Shown piece after piece: positions 14,789 through 21,749 of a stretch of DNA of 21,749 nucleotides. The stretch comes from an uncultured Gammaproteobacteria bacterium (GTDB taxonomy: Bacteria; Pseudomonadota; Gammaproteobacteria; Steroidobacterales; Woeseiaceae), in assembly GCA_938003715.1 (NCBI GenBank), contig CALKYK010000365.1, forward strand, positions 1-21,749. Direction: 5' to 3'. Both the position numbers and the translations under genes were made by a program. Under the pieces are notes generated by a model. It searched no databases, was not told the origin of the DNA, and worked only from the letters and a program-made list of their open reading frames with translations. Numbering within the stretch: the first letter of the stretch is position 1; every line of letters begins with the position of its first letter.

Positions 14789-16441
14789 ATGAAAGCATCC
14801 GATTTGCTCGTCCGCTGCCTGGAAGAGGAAGGCATCGAGTACATCTTCGGCGTTCCCGGCGAGGAAAACGCCGACTTCATGATTTCCCTCGAGCAATCGA
14901 AAAAAATCCGCTTCATCCTCACGCGTCACGAACAGGGCGCCGCGTTCATGGCCGAGGCCTACGGCCGGCTCACCGGCAACCCGGCCGGCGCGCTCGGCAC
15001 GCTCGGGCCCGGTGCGACGAACCTGATCACCGGCGTCGCCGACTCGAACATGGACCGCGCGCCGATGCTTGTGCTGACCGGGCAGGGCTCCACCGACCGG
15101 CTGCACAAGGAGTCGCACCAGATCATGGACGTGGTCAGCATGTTTCGCCCGGTGACGAAGTGGGCCGCCACGGTGTTCAACCCGGACACGATTCCCGAGA
15201 TCGTGCGCAAGGCGGTGCGGATCGCACGTACCGAAAAGCCCGGTGCGGTGCTCATCGAGCTGCCGGAAGACATCGCCGCGGAAGAGACCGACATGCAGCC
15301 GATGAAGCCGCGCCGCTTTCGCCGCTCGGTGCCGGACGACAAGATCGTCGACAAGGCGTTCGATCTGCTGCAGAAGGCGAAACACCCGGTGATCCTCGCC
15401 GGCAACGGCTGCATACGCAAACGGGCGAGCAAGCAGCTCAGGGTCCTGTGCGAAAAGACCGGCATCGGCGTCATCAGCACGTTCATGGCGAAAGGCTGCG
15501 TCGACATGGATGCCGAGTACTGCCTGTACACGATCGGCCTCGGGACGAAGGACCGGATCGCGAAAGCGATCGACGATGCGGACCTGGTGCTGACGCTGGG
15601 CTTCGACATGGTCGAATACCATCCGCACCTGTGGAACCCGGGCGGCAAAAAGCGCATCGTGCACGCCGATTTTCTCGCCGCCGAGATCGACGACGACTAT
15701 CACCCGGAAGGCGAACTGATCGGCGACCGCGCCCCCACGCTGTGGATGTTCAACGAACGCGTCGACCGCGCGAAGAAATTCGACTTCGATTTTTCCGGGC
15801 AGCGCGCCTGCCGCGAGGCGATGAAAAAGGACTTCGAGGAACACAAGGATGACCGCACCGAGGGCAGCATCCGGCCACAGAAGGCGCTGTGGGATGCGCG
15901 CCAGGTCATGGGCCCGCACGACATCCTGCTATCCGATGTCGGCGCGCACAAGATGTGGATTGCACGCCACTACCAGTGCCACGAACCGAATACCTGCCTG
16001 ATCCCGAACGGCTTCTGCTCGATGGCATTCGCGCTGCCCGGCGCAATCGGCGCCAGTATCGTGCATCCCGACCGCCGCATCCTCGCCGTTTGCGGCGATG
16101 CAGGGTTCATGATGAACGTGCAGGAGATGGAAACGGCCGCACGTCTCGGCAGCCGCATCGTGGTCATGGTCTGGGCCGACAACGGCTACGGCCTGATCGC
16201 GTGGAAGCAGGAAACGCACTTCGGCAAGCACACCGACCTGTCGTTCGGCAACCCGGACTGGACCAAGCTTGCCGACGCATTCGGCTGGCACGGCCAGCTC
16301 GTGACCGACAGTGCCGATCTGCAGGGCGCCCTGGAAACGGCATTCGCGCAGGACGGCCCGAGCCTCGTCGTCGTTCCGATCGACTACCGCGAGAACGCGC
16401 TGCTGACGAAAAAGCTCGGCGAGATCACCGCGTCGATATGA
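14789..16441 (+). CDS. Acetolactate-synthase-like thiamine pyrophosphate enzyme (catabolic AlsS type)
   Basis: A 550-residue TPP-dependent enzyme; AAAGGAAA lies 5 bases before the ATG. The N-terminal PYR domain has the catalytic glutamate E48 in TRHEQGAAFMAEAYGR. A central domain (about 190-325) follows, with DLVLTLGFDMVEYHPHLWN, typical of catabolic AlsS-type proteins. The C-terminal PP domain has the TPP/Mg site GDAGFMMN...ADN (436-465), with Ala replacing the usual second Gly of GDG. The length suits a single-subunit enzyme and no small regulatory subunit gene is adjacent, arguing against a biosynthetic IlvB role. Such enzymes join two pyruvates to acetolactate, but related ones decarboxylate other 2-oxo acids. 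Stop and start overlap (ATGA) with the aldehyde dehydrogenase gene, so the aldehyde is likely to be its product or a linked metabolite. Confidence 0.9.
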   Translation: MKASDLLVRCLEEEGIEYIFGVPGEENADFMISLEQSKKIRFILTRHEQGAAFMAEAYGRLTGNPAGALGTLGPGATNLITGVADSNMDRAPMLVLTGQGSTDRLHKESHQIMDVVSMFRPVTKWAATVFNPDTIPEIVRKAVRIARTEKPGAVLIELPEDIAAEETDMQPMKPRRFRRSVPDDKIVDKAFDLLQKAKHPVILAGNGCIRKRASKQLRVLCEKTGIGVISTFMAKGCVDMDAEYCLYTIGLGTKDRIAKAIDDADLVLTLGFDMVEYHPHLWNPGGKKRIVHADFLAAEIDDDYHPEGELIGDRAPTLWMFNERVDRAKKFDFDFSGQRACREAMKKDFEEHKDDRTEGSIRPQKALWDARQVMGPHDILLSDVGAHKMWIARHYQCHEPNTCLIPNGFCSMAFALPGAIGASIVHPDRRILAVCGDAGFMMNVQEMETAARLGSRIVVMVWADNGYGLIAWKQETHFGKHTDLSFGNPDWTKLADAFGWHGQLVTDSADLQGALETAFAQDGPSLVVVPIDYRENALLTKKLGEITASI

Positions 16442-17892
16442 GCCCGTCACCCGCGAGAGACGTCGCCGCGGTGATGATCGCCGACGACATCGAAGCCGCC
16501 GGGCAGCTCGACGTCGTCTCGCCCTTCGACGGCAGCTGCCTGGCGACGGTGGCAACGGGCGGTGAACGACACGTCGATGCCGCGCTCGAAACGGCCAGCC
16601 GGCGCTTTCGCGACCGCTCGTCCTGGCTGCCGATCCCGGAGCGCATCGCCATCCTGGAGCGCACGATGGCGTCGATGCGCTCGCAGCGCGACGAGCTCGC
16701 GCTGCTTGCCGCAAGCGAAGGAGGCAAGCCACTCAAAGATTCGCAGGTCGAAGTCGATCGCGCTATAGACGGCGTGTCTCTGTGCATCGAAACGCTGCGT
16801 TCGCACCCGGGTGACGTGATTCCCGTCGGCACGACGAAAGCGACGACGAATCGCGTCGCGTTCACCCAAAAAGAACCGATCGGAGTCGTCGTTGCAGTCA
16901 GCGCGTTCAATCATCCGCTGAACCTGATCGTGCACCAGGTCGCGCCCGCGGTCGCGACCGGCTGCCCGGTCATCGTCAAGCCAGCCGGCGATACGCCGCT
17001 GTCATGCCTGCGCTTCGTCGAGCTCCTGTGGGAAGCGGGACTGCCGCGCGACGCCTGCCAGGCGATCGTTACCGACAGCAATGACTCCGCGCAGAAGCTC
17101 GTCACCGACTCCCGCGTCGCATTCTTCAGTTTCATCGGCAGCGCGAAGGTCGGCTGGATGCTGCGTTCGAAACTTGCGCCCGGCACCCGCTGCGCCCTCG
17201 AGCACGGCGGTGCGGCGCCGGCGTTTCTCGTGGACGATTACGACCGCGCGCAAGCGGTGACATCGATCGCGAAAGGCGGCTTCTATCACGCGGGCCAGGT
17301 ATGCGTGTCGGTGCAGCGCGTGTTCGCCCCGGCCGCGGGCGCCGAGGCATTCGCCAACGAGCTGGCGGCCGCGGCGCAGGCGCTGTCGGTCGGCGATCCT
17401 GTACTGGCCGAAACCGACGTCGGTCCGCTGATCCGCCCGGCCGAGGTCGATCGCGTCGAGGCCTGGGTCGGCGAGGCAGTCGCTGCCGGCGCAAAGCTGC
17501 TGTGCGGCGGTGAACGAATCGGCGAGCGCTGCTATGCGCCGACCGTGCTGCTGAATCCGCCGCCCGATGCGAAAGTCAGCACCGAGGAAATATTCGGCCC
17601 GGTCGTGTGTGTGTACGGATACGAAGACCTGGCCGCAGCGATCGCGCAGGCGAACTCGCTGCCGGTTGCGTTCCAGGCGGCCGTGTTCTCGCGCGACATC
17701 GATCGCTGCATGCAGGTCTTTCGCGCCGTCGATGCGTCGGCCGTCATGGTCAACGACCACACCGCGTTTCGCGACGATGCAATGCCGTTCGCGGGTCTTC
17801 GGGAATCCGGTCTCAGTACGGGAGGCATTCCGTACACGATGGAAGACATGCAGATCGACAAGATGCTGGTCATAAAGTCGAGCGCGCTTTAG
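16438..17892 (+). CDS. NAD(P)-dependent aldehyde dehydrogenase
   Basis: A 484-residue protein. ATG 16438 overlaps the stop of the TPP enzyme gene (ATGA); the long frame further upstream only shadows that gene. ALDH motifs: AFNHPLNL with oxyanion-hole N158, IVKPAG with K181, the cofactor loop FIGSAKVG (232-239), general base E255 in LEHGG (usually LELGG), nucleophile C289 in YHAGQVCVSVQRV, EEIFGPVV and PFAGLRESG. It resembles the lactaldehyde/phosphonoacetaldehyde-type ALDH branch (GPLIRPAEVDRVEAWV...). It oxidises an aldehyde to the acid in the cytoplasm; the substrate is unknown. Translational coupling suggests that it removes an aldehyde formed through the TPP enzyme. Its last four bases (TTAG) overlap the stop of the converging dehydrogenase gene. 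Confidence 0.93.
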   Translation: MSPSPARDVAAVMIADDIEAAGQLDVVSPFDGSCLATVATGGERHVDAALETASRRFRDRSSWLPIPERIAILERTMASMRSQRDELALLAASEGGKPLKDSQVEVDRAIDGVSLCIETLRSHPGDVIPVGTTKATTNRVAFTQKEPIGVVVAVSAFNHPLNLIVHQVAPAVATGCPVIVKPAGDTPLSCLRFVELLWEAGLPRDACQAIVTDSNDSAQKLVTDSRVAFFSFIGSAKVGWMLRSKLAPGTRCALEHGGAAPAFLVDDYDRAQAVTSIAKGGFYHAGQVCVSVQRVFAPAAGAEAFANELAAAAQALSVGDPVLAETDVGPLIRPAEVDRVEAWVGEAVAAGAKLLCGGERIGERCYAPTVLLNPPPDAKVSTEEIFGPVVCVYGYEDLAAAIAQANSLPVAFQAAVFSRDIDRCMQVFRAVDASAVMVNDHTAFRDDAMPFAGLRESGLSTGGIPYTMEDMQIDKMLVIKSSAL

Positions 17893-19160
17893 CCACGCAT
17901 TGCGTCGAACGGCTTGTCGTCGATGGCCGGTTCGCGCCCTGCAATCCGGTCGGCGAGCAGCCGCGCGGAACCCATCGCCTGCGTCCAGCCGAGCGCCCCG
18001 TGTCCGCTGTTGACGAACAGCCCGCGCCAGCCGCAGGGGCCGATGTACGGCCGGCCGTCGGCGCTCATCGGGCGAAAGCCGCTCCAGGGATTCAGCCTGC
18101 GCCGGTCGAGCTTCGGCGCGATCGCGGGCAGGCAGCTGTCGAGCACGGACTCGAGATGCGCGATGCGTTGCGGCGGCAACGTCGCGTCGAAGCCTGAGAA
18201 TTCGGCGATGCCGACGATGCGCAGGCGCGAGCCCAACACCGACAGCACGGCATGCGTCGCGTCGTCCTGGACCGCCACTTTCGGCAGGCCGGCCAGGCCG
18301 TCTACATTCACGGTGATCGAATAGCCTTTGGCCGGCCGGACCTGCAGACGCACGCCGGCGACGGCCAGCAGTGCAGGACTCGCCGAGGCAGCGGCGACCA
18401 CGACCTGTCGTGCCGGCACGAATCCCGCGTCGGTCGCGACGCCCGACACCGCGCCGCCCTCCGCCAGCACCGATACTGCGCGCGTGTCGTAGCGGAGTTC
18501 ACCACCCGCGCCGGTAACGACCGACGCAAGCGCACCACAGAATGCCTGCGCATCGCCGCGTGCGTCGTCGGGCAGGTACACGGCGCCGGCCAGCGTGTCG
18601 CGCACCGGCGCAAGTGCCGGCTCGATGTTCACGGCTTCGTCCGCGTCGACGATGCGCATGGCCAGCCCGTGGTCGGCAAGCAGGCGGCTGATTGCGGCAC
18701 GCTCGGCCATGTCCGTTGCGGTGCGAAAGATGCACAGCGTGCCGGCCCGAGACAGGTCGATGTCGAAGCGATGCCGCTCGCAGACTGCCAGCGTCAGTTC
18801 GACCGAGTAGCGTGCCAGGCGGTAGTTGTCGAGCGTCGCCGCCTCGAAATGCGACCGCGAACTTTTCTTAAGAAAGCGCGTGCCCCAGCCGAGCAGGCCG
18901 GGTATCGCGGCAGGACGCAATATCATCGGCGAGCCGCGCACGAACAGTGACGACAGCAGGTGCCGCCAGACGCCGGGACCGTTCCACGGCTCCGGCATCG
19001 ACGGCGTCAGCAGCCCGCCGTTGGCAAAGCTCGTGCCGAGACCGGGCGCGCTGTTCGCCTCGATGACCAGCACGTCGTGGCCGTCGGCGAGCAGAGCGTG
19101 TGCGGATGCGAGCCCGGCAAGCCCGGCGCCGATGACGACCGTGCGGGAGCGTCCGGTCAC
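17889..19160 (-). CDS. dadA: FAD-dependent D-amino-acid dehydrogenase (DadA-like)
   Basis: A 423-residue protein starting at GTG 19160 with a strong ribosome-binding site GAGGAGGG (19165-19172) 4 bases upstream. The N-terminus VVIGAGLAGLASAHAL (8-23) with E34 is the FAD-binding Rossmann motif. Other DadA-like features are SFANGGLLTPSMPEPWN (44-60), the substrate-domain GYSI, and the C-terminal FAD contact GHGALGWTQAMGSARLLADRIAG. The family oxidises D-amino acids (or glycine/proline in related enzymes) to 2-oxo acids, passing electrons to the respiratory chain at the inner membrane. It is the last gene of an operon after a transporter and a cyclophilin, so the transporter probably supplies its substrate. 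It converges on the ALDH gene with a 4-base overlap. Substrate specificity cannot be told from sequence alone; a related glycine or sarcosine oxidase role is possible. Confidence 0.88.
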   Translation of the reverse strand: MTGRSRTVVIGAGLAGLASAHALLADGHDVLVIEANSAPGLGTSFANGGLLTPSMPEPWNGPGVWRHLLSSLFVRGSPMILRPAAIPGLLGWGTRFLKKSSRSHFEAATLDNYRLARYSVELTLAVCERHRFDIDLSRAGTLCIFRTATDMAERAAISRLLADHGLAMRIVDADEAVNIEPALAPVRDTLAGAVYLPDDARGDAQAFCGALASVVTGAGGELRYDTRAVSVLAEGGAVSGVATDAGFVPARQVVVAAASASPALLAVAGVRLQVRPAKGYSITVNVDGLAGLPKVAVQDDATHAVLSVLGSRLRIVGIAEFSGFDATLPPQRIAHLESVLDSCLPAIAPKLDRRRLNPWSGFRPMSADGRPYIGPCGWRGLFVNSGHGALGWTQAMGSARLLADRIAGREPAIDDKPFDAMRG

Positions 19161-19178
19161 GAGGCCCTCCTCGGGTGG

Positions 19179-20063
19179 CTAGTCGGGCGACCGCGACGGC
19201 AGCGGCACGTTGCAGAGGCCGATCCTGTCTGCCGGATCGACGAACCAGTCCTCGGCGCGATACCGGCGCGCCTCCACGAGTTCGAGAAAGGCATCCGTAT
19301 CGGTGCGCAGCAGCTCGACGTCGATGCGCGCATCGGGCGGGAGCTCGTTGCCGAAACGAAGCGCGCGCACCGGCACGTATTCGGACGGATCTTCGTAGAA
19401 GCCGAGCGGACCCGTACCGCGTGGCAGTGTCGTCAGGTGCTCGATGCCGTCGATGACCCGCCCGACCAGCGTCACGTTGCGGTCGAGATGGCGCGGTGCG
19501 TGACCGGTCACGACGTAGAGTTCGGCGCCGCTGCCGCTTCGCGGCGAAGTCGCACGCCCGACGCCGAGCATGCCGTAGCAGTGCGCCAGCCAGGCGCGCC
19601 CGTCCGGTCCGTCGCGACCTGCCGGGAAGCCGTCGCTGAAGCCGACCTCCTCGGCATACGCATCGCGACTGTCGATCTTTGTGAACGGCAGGCCCGCCGC
19701 ACTCCGGTAAAACTCCGGCTCGAGCATCGCCGACGCCGCGCCGAGCGACCGCGGGTCGTCACCGGACACGTCCGGATCGCCCCACTGCACGACGTAGTTG
19801 TCCTGCGAGCGGATGATCGCCAGGCCGTCGAAGTAGCGCGCGGCGACGAGCTTGCGGATGTTGTCGATGTGCCGGGGCGCAAAGTGCGGCGCGAGTTCGA
19901 ACACGACCCGGCCGGCGTCGAGTTCCAGGTACAGCGTGTTCGCGGGATCCGGCCGCCGCCAGTCCGACGCGTCGCTCGCCTCGAGCACGCCTTGCATCGT
20001 CGGCCGCTCCTGCGCGGCCGCAAGCGTTGCGGCCGCGAGCAACAGCAGGACCGGTCCGCGCAA
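19179..20063 (-). CDS. Exported cyclophilin-type peptidyl-prolyl isomerase
   Basis: A 294-residue protein; TTG 20063 is taken as start because the signal peptide (RGPVLLLLAAATLAAAQ, cleavage near AAAQ/E) begins there, and the transporter stop lies 8 bases upstream with no ATG between. The cyclophilin domain covers about 42-220: GRVVFELAPHFAPRHIDNI, YFDGLAIIRSQDNYVVQWGDP with the catalytic arginine R85 and Q93, and the core GMLGVGR ... AELYVVTGHAPRHLDRNVTLVGRVIDG. It is longer than the usual 160-190 residues, with an insertion around 105-160 and a C-terminal tail of some 70 residues. The family catalyses cis-trans isomerisation of prolyl bonds and assists periplasmic protein folding. Its place between a transporter and an amino-acid dehydrogenase is unexpected; it may simply be co-transcribed. 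The next gene starts 18 bases downstream. Confidence 0.87.
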   Translation of the reverse strand: MRGPVLLLLAAATLAAAQERPTMQGVLEASDASDWRRPDPANTLYLELDAGRVVFELAPHFAPRHIDNIRKLVAARYFDGLAIIRSQDNYVVQWGDPDVSGDDPRSLGAASAMLEPEFYRSAAGLPFTKIDSRDAYAEEVGFSDGFPAGRDGPDGRAWLAHCYGMLGVGRATSPRSGSGAELYVVTGHAPRHLDRNVTLVGRVIDGIEHLTTLPRGTGPLGFYEDPSEYVPVRALRFGNELPPDARIDVELLRTDTDAFLELVEARRYRAEDWFVDPADRIGLCNVPLPSRSPD

Positions 20064-20071
20064 GGCGATGC

Positions 20072-21448
20072 CTATTCGGTGATGCCGAGCACCAGCGTCA
20101 GGACCAGCACCGGCGGGATCACGAAGCGGATCATGAATCGCCAGAACGCGAAGAACAGCCCGTCCCTGACGTTGATTTCCTCGAGCTTCAGCGCTTTAGG
20201 TACGAACCAGCCGAAGAAGATCGCCGACAGTGCGCCGCCGAGCAGCAGCAGGTTGTTCGCCGCCAGCGTGTCGAAGGTATCGAAAATGTCGAGGCCTTCG
20301 TAGGACGGTATGAATCCGAGCGGGCTCACGTTCGACCAGGTCGAGAAGCCGAGAATCGAAGCGATGCCGAGGACCCAGGCCGCTGCCACGACCCACAGGA
20401 TGCCTTTCTTGCGCTCGATACCGAGATGTTCGTCGACCCAGTTGACGACGCCTTCGGCGAGGCCGATGCACGACGACAGCGCGGCGGAGATCAGCAGCAC
20501 GAAAAATATCGAACCGAACAGCTGCCCGCCGGGCATCTGGCCGAACGCGAGCGGCAGCGTCTCGAAGATCAGGCCGGGTCCGCTGCCCGGGTTGAGCCCG
20601 TACTGGAACACCAGCGGGAAGATCGCGAAGCCCGCGACCACCGCCACGCCGGTATCCATGAAAATCACCGCGGTCGAGGAACGGGGAATGGAAAAGTCCT
20701 TCGGCATGTAGGCACCGAACACGATCAGCGAGCCCATGCCGATGCCGATCGAGAAGAACGCCTGTCCGATCGCCGCCATGACCGTGCCCGGCGTGATCTT
20801 CGAGAAATCCGGTTCGAGCAGGAAGCGCAGCGTGGACACCATGTCGCCGGCGAAAACGCCGTACAGCACCATGATCAGGATGGCGCCGAAAAGCGCCGGC
20901 ATCAGGATCTTGACGGCGCGCTCGATGCCCGACTGCACGCCGCGGCTGATGACCACGATGATCAGCACGTGCACGACCGTGTTCCAGAAGATCAGCACCC
21001 ACGGGTTGCCGAGCAGGTCGGAGAACATGCGGCTCGTCTGCGAACCGTCGACGCCGTCGAAAGTGCCGGTGGCCGCCTTCAGAAAATAGTCGAGCGTCCA
21101 GCCCGACAGCACCGAGTAGTAAGAGAGAATGACGAACGCGCAGAAGATGCCGAGCGTGCCGATGAATCCCCATTTACGACTTTGCCCGCACTCGATCGCC
21201 ACGTTGACGACGCTGGTCGAGGCGCTTGCCCGTCCACGGCGGCCCATCGATATTTCGGTAATAAGCAGTGGCAGGCCGATACCGAGCGCGCACAGCAGGT
21301 AGAGGATAAGGAATGCGCTGCCGCCGTTCTCGCCCAGCTGGTAGGGAAAGCGCCAGATATTCCCCATGCCGACCGCGAAACCCACGGCCGCGAGCAAGAA
21401 CCCCCATCGCGACGACCATTGTTCACCGGAACCGGTACCACCCGCCAT
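20072..21448 (-). CDS. Neurotransmitter:sodium symporter (NSS/LeuT)-family amino acid transporter
   Basis: A 458-residue integral membrane protein with about 11-12 hydrophobic segments. ATG 21448 follows GAGGAG by 6 bases. The TM1 signature WGFLLAAVGFAVGMGNIW followed by RFPYQLGENGGSAFLI is that of LeuT-type sodium symporters (unwound GMGN/GLGN segment binding sodium and substrate). Other family marks are EISMGRRGR, GFIGTLGIFCAF, the TM6 region GQAFFSIGIGMGSLIVFGAYM and the TM8 region FFVLLISAALSSCIGLAEG with the sodium-site serines. Bacterial members import amino acids with sodium. It starts the operon with the cyclophilin and the D-amino-acid dehydrogenase, so it may bring in an amino acid for oxidation; which one cannot be told. 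The divergent 161-base gap to the amidohydrolase gene holds a GC hairpin. Confidence 0.93.
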   Translation of the reverse strand: MAGGTGSGEQWSSRWGFLLAAVGFAVGMGNIWRFPYQLGENGGSAFLILYLLCALGIGLPLLITEISMGRRGRASASTSVVNVAIECGQSRKWGFIGTLGIFCAFVILSYYSVLSGWTLDYFLKAATGTFDGVDGSQTSRMFSDLLGNPWVLIFWNTVVHVLIIVVISRGVQSGIERAVKILMPALFGAILIMVLYGVFAGDMVSTLRFLLEPDFSKITPGTVMAAIGQAFFSIGIGMGSLIVFGAYMPKDFSIPRSSTAVIFMDTGVAVVAGFAIFPLVFQYGLNPGSGPGLIFETLPLAFGQMPGGQLFGSIFFVLLISAALSSCIGLAEGVVNWVDEHLGIERKKGILWVVAAAWVLGIASILGFSTWSNVSPLGFIPSYEGLDIFDTFDTLAANNLLLLGGALSAIFFGWFVPKALKLEEINVRDGLFFAFWRFMIRFVIPPVLVLTLVLGITE

Positions 21449-21475
21449 CGAACACTCCTCTGATTATTTTTATTG

Positions 21476-21491
21476 GGCCGCTGCCGCGGCC
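21476..21491. other. Perfect small hairpin in the divergent leader
   Basis: GGCCGC-TGCC-GCGGCC, 6-base arms with a 4-base loop, between the transporter and amidohydrolase starts. An A/T-rich patch lies between it and the transporter ribosome-binding site. It could be a regulatory site or chance GC symmetry. Confidence 0.3.
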
Positions 21492-21609
21492 GGAATGGCG
21501 CCTATCTTCGCACAAACGCCAATTTCCGTCCCCGATCGTTTAGGATGACGATCACGACCGGGCCCGCCCGGTCACAAGAACAACGACTCCTCGCAGCACG
21601 GAACCCGAC

Positions 21610-21749
21610 ATGAAAAGACGCTTAGCTCTCCTCGCGGCGGCATGGTGCGCCGCAGTACCGGCATTCGCCGATACCCTGATCCACGCTGGCCGCCTGATCG
21701 ACGGCGACGCCGATCGCGCCGTCACCGAACGCACGATACGCATCGACGG
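21610..21749 (+). CDS. Exported amidohydrolase-family protein, N-terminus (runs off the right edge)
   Basis: Only 46 complete codons lie in the window. ATG 21610 is followed by a signal peptide (MKRRLALLAAAWCAAVPAFA/D), then TLIHAGRLIDGDADRAV and TIRIDG. This is the beginning of the small beta-sandwich domain that opens metal-dependent amidohydrolases of the imidazolonepropionase/Xaa-Pro dipeptidase group. The metal-binding HxH motif would lie beyond the window, so the activity cannot be checked. The ribosome-binding site (CGGAA, 5 bases upstream) is weak. It is divergent from the amino acid transporter gene, and adds another exported amide-cleaving enzyme to those at the left end. Confidence 0.7.
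   Translation, partial: MKRRLALLAAAWCAAVPAFADTLIHAGRLIDGDADRAVTERTIRID

Noticed and set aside
14645..15919. N-terminal extension of the cytochrome c frame, antisense to the TPP enzyme
   Set aside because: The lipoprotein signal at ATG 14644 marks the true start; the upstream part mirrors the TPP enzyme gene.
20027..21463. Plus-strand open frame (478 codons) opposite the transporter
   Set aside because: It is rich in Arg, Glu, Asp and His as expected from the reverse strand of hydrophobic membrane segments; not a gene.

Overview
This 21.7 kb window is GC-rich, densely packed chromosomal DNA from a Gram-negative bacterium, most likely a gammaproteobacterium. The evidence is a TonB-dependent receptor, many proteins with Sec or lipoprotein signals, two-component and cyclic-di-GMP proteins, and strong GC bias at third codon positions. 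Finer placement (for example a Woeseia- or Steroidobacter-like marine/soil lineage) is a guess. I see no tRNA, rRNA, CRISPR array, phage, transposase or integrase. The two ends cut a TonB receptor gene (left, minus strand) and an amidohydrolase gene (right, plus strand).

Left region (1-7354): a set of exported enzymes acting on peptides and amides. From the left: a TonB-dependent receptor (minus), an AbgB-like M20 amidohydrolase (minus) broken by one in-frame amber codon, then divergently a CapA-fold protein and a second M20 peptidase (plus, operon). These are followed convergently by a creatininase-family hydrolase and a RidA-family protein (minus, operon). All six enzymes/receptors carry export signals, and five of the six genes share a GGGGGA motif just before the start codon. 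A long hairpin with internal direct repeats sits between the divergent M20 and CapA genes.

Middle region (7442-14644, all minus): a signalling and membrane-organisation block. In order of transcription it holds a lipoprotein cytochrome c, an NfeD/YuaF-like membrane protein, a flotillin, a CHASE4-type membrane histidine kinase, a stand-alone receiver protein, and a receiver-GGDEF-EAL protein with a degenerate GGDEF motif and an intact EAL domain. The last three genes overlap or abut, so they probably form one phosphorelay ending in c-di-GMP breakdown. The two receivers are paralogues with the same long insertion.

Right region (14789-21448): two converging operons whose ends overlap by four bases. 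On the plus strand is a catabolic acetolactate-synthase-like TPP enzyme translationally coupled (ATGA) to an aldehyde dehydrogenase. On the minus strand are a neurotransmitter:sodium symporter-family transporter, a secreted cyclophilin and a D-amino-acid dehydrogenase. Read together they suggest uptake of an amino acid, deamination to a 2-oxo acid, decarboxylation or carboligation by the TPP enzyme, and aldehyde oxidation. This is inference from context.

The observations most worth checking are the amber-interrupted M20 gene, the exported RidA/creatininase pair, the proposed amino-acid-to-aldehyde module, the likely AUC start of the NfeD-like gene, the GGGGGA leader shared by exported genes, and the hairpin element at 2953-3047.
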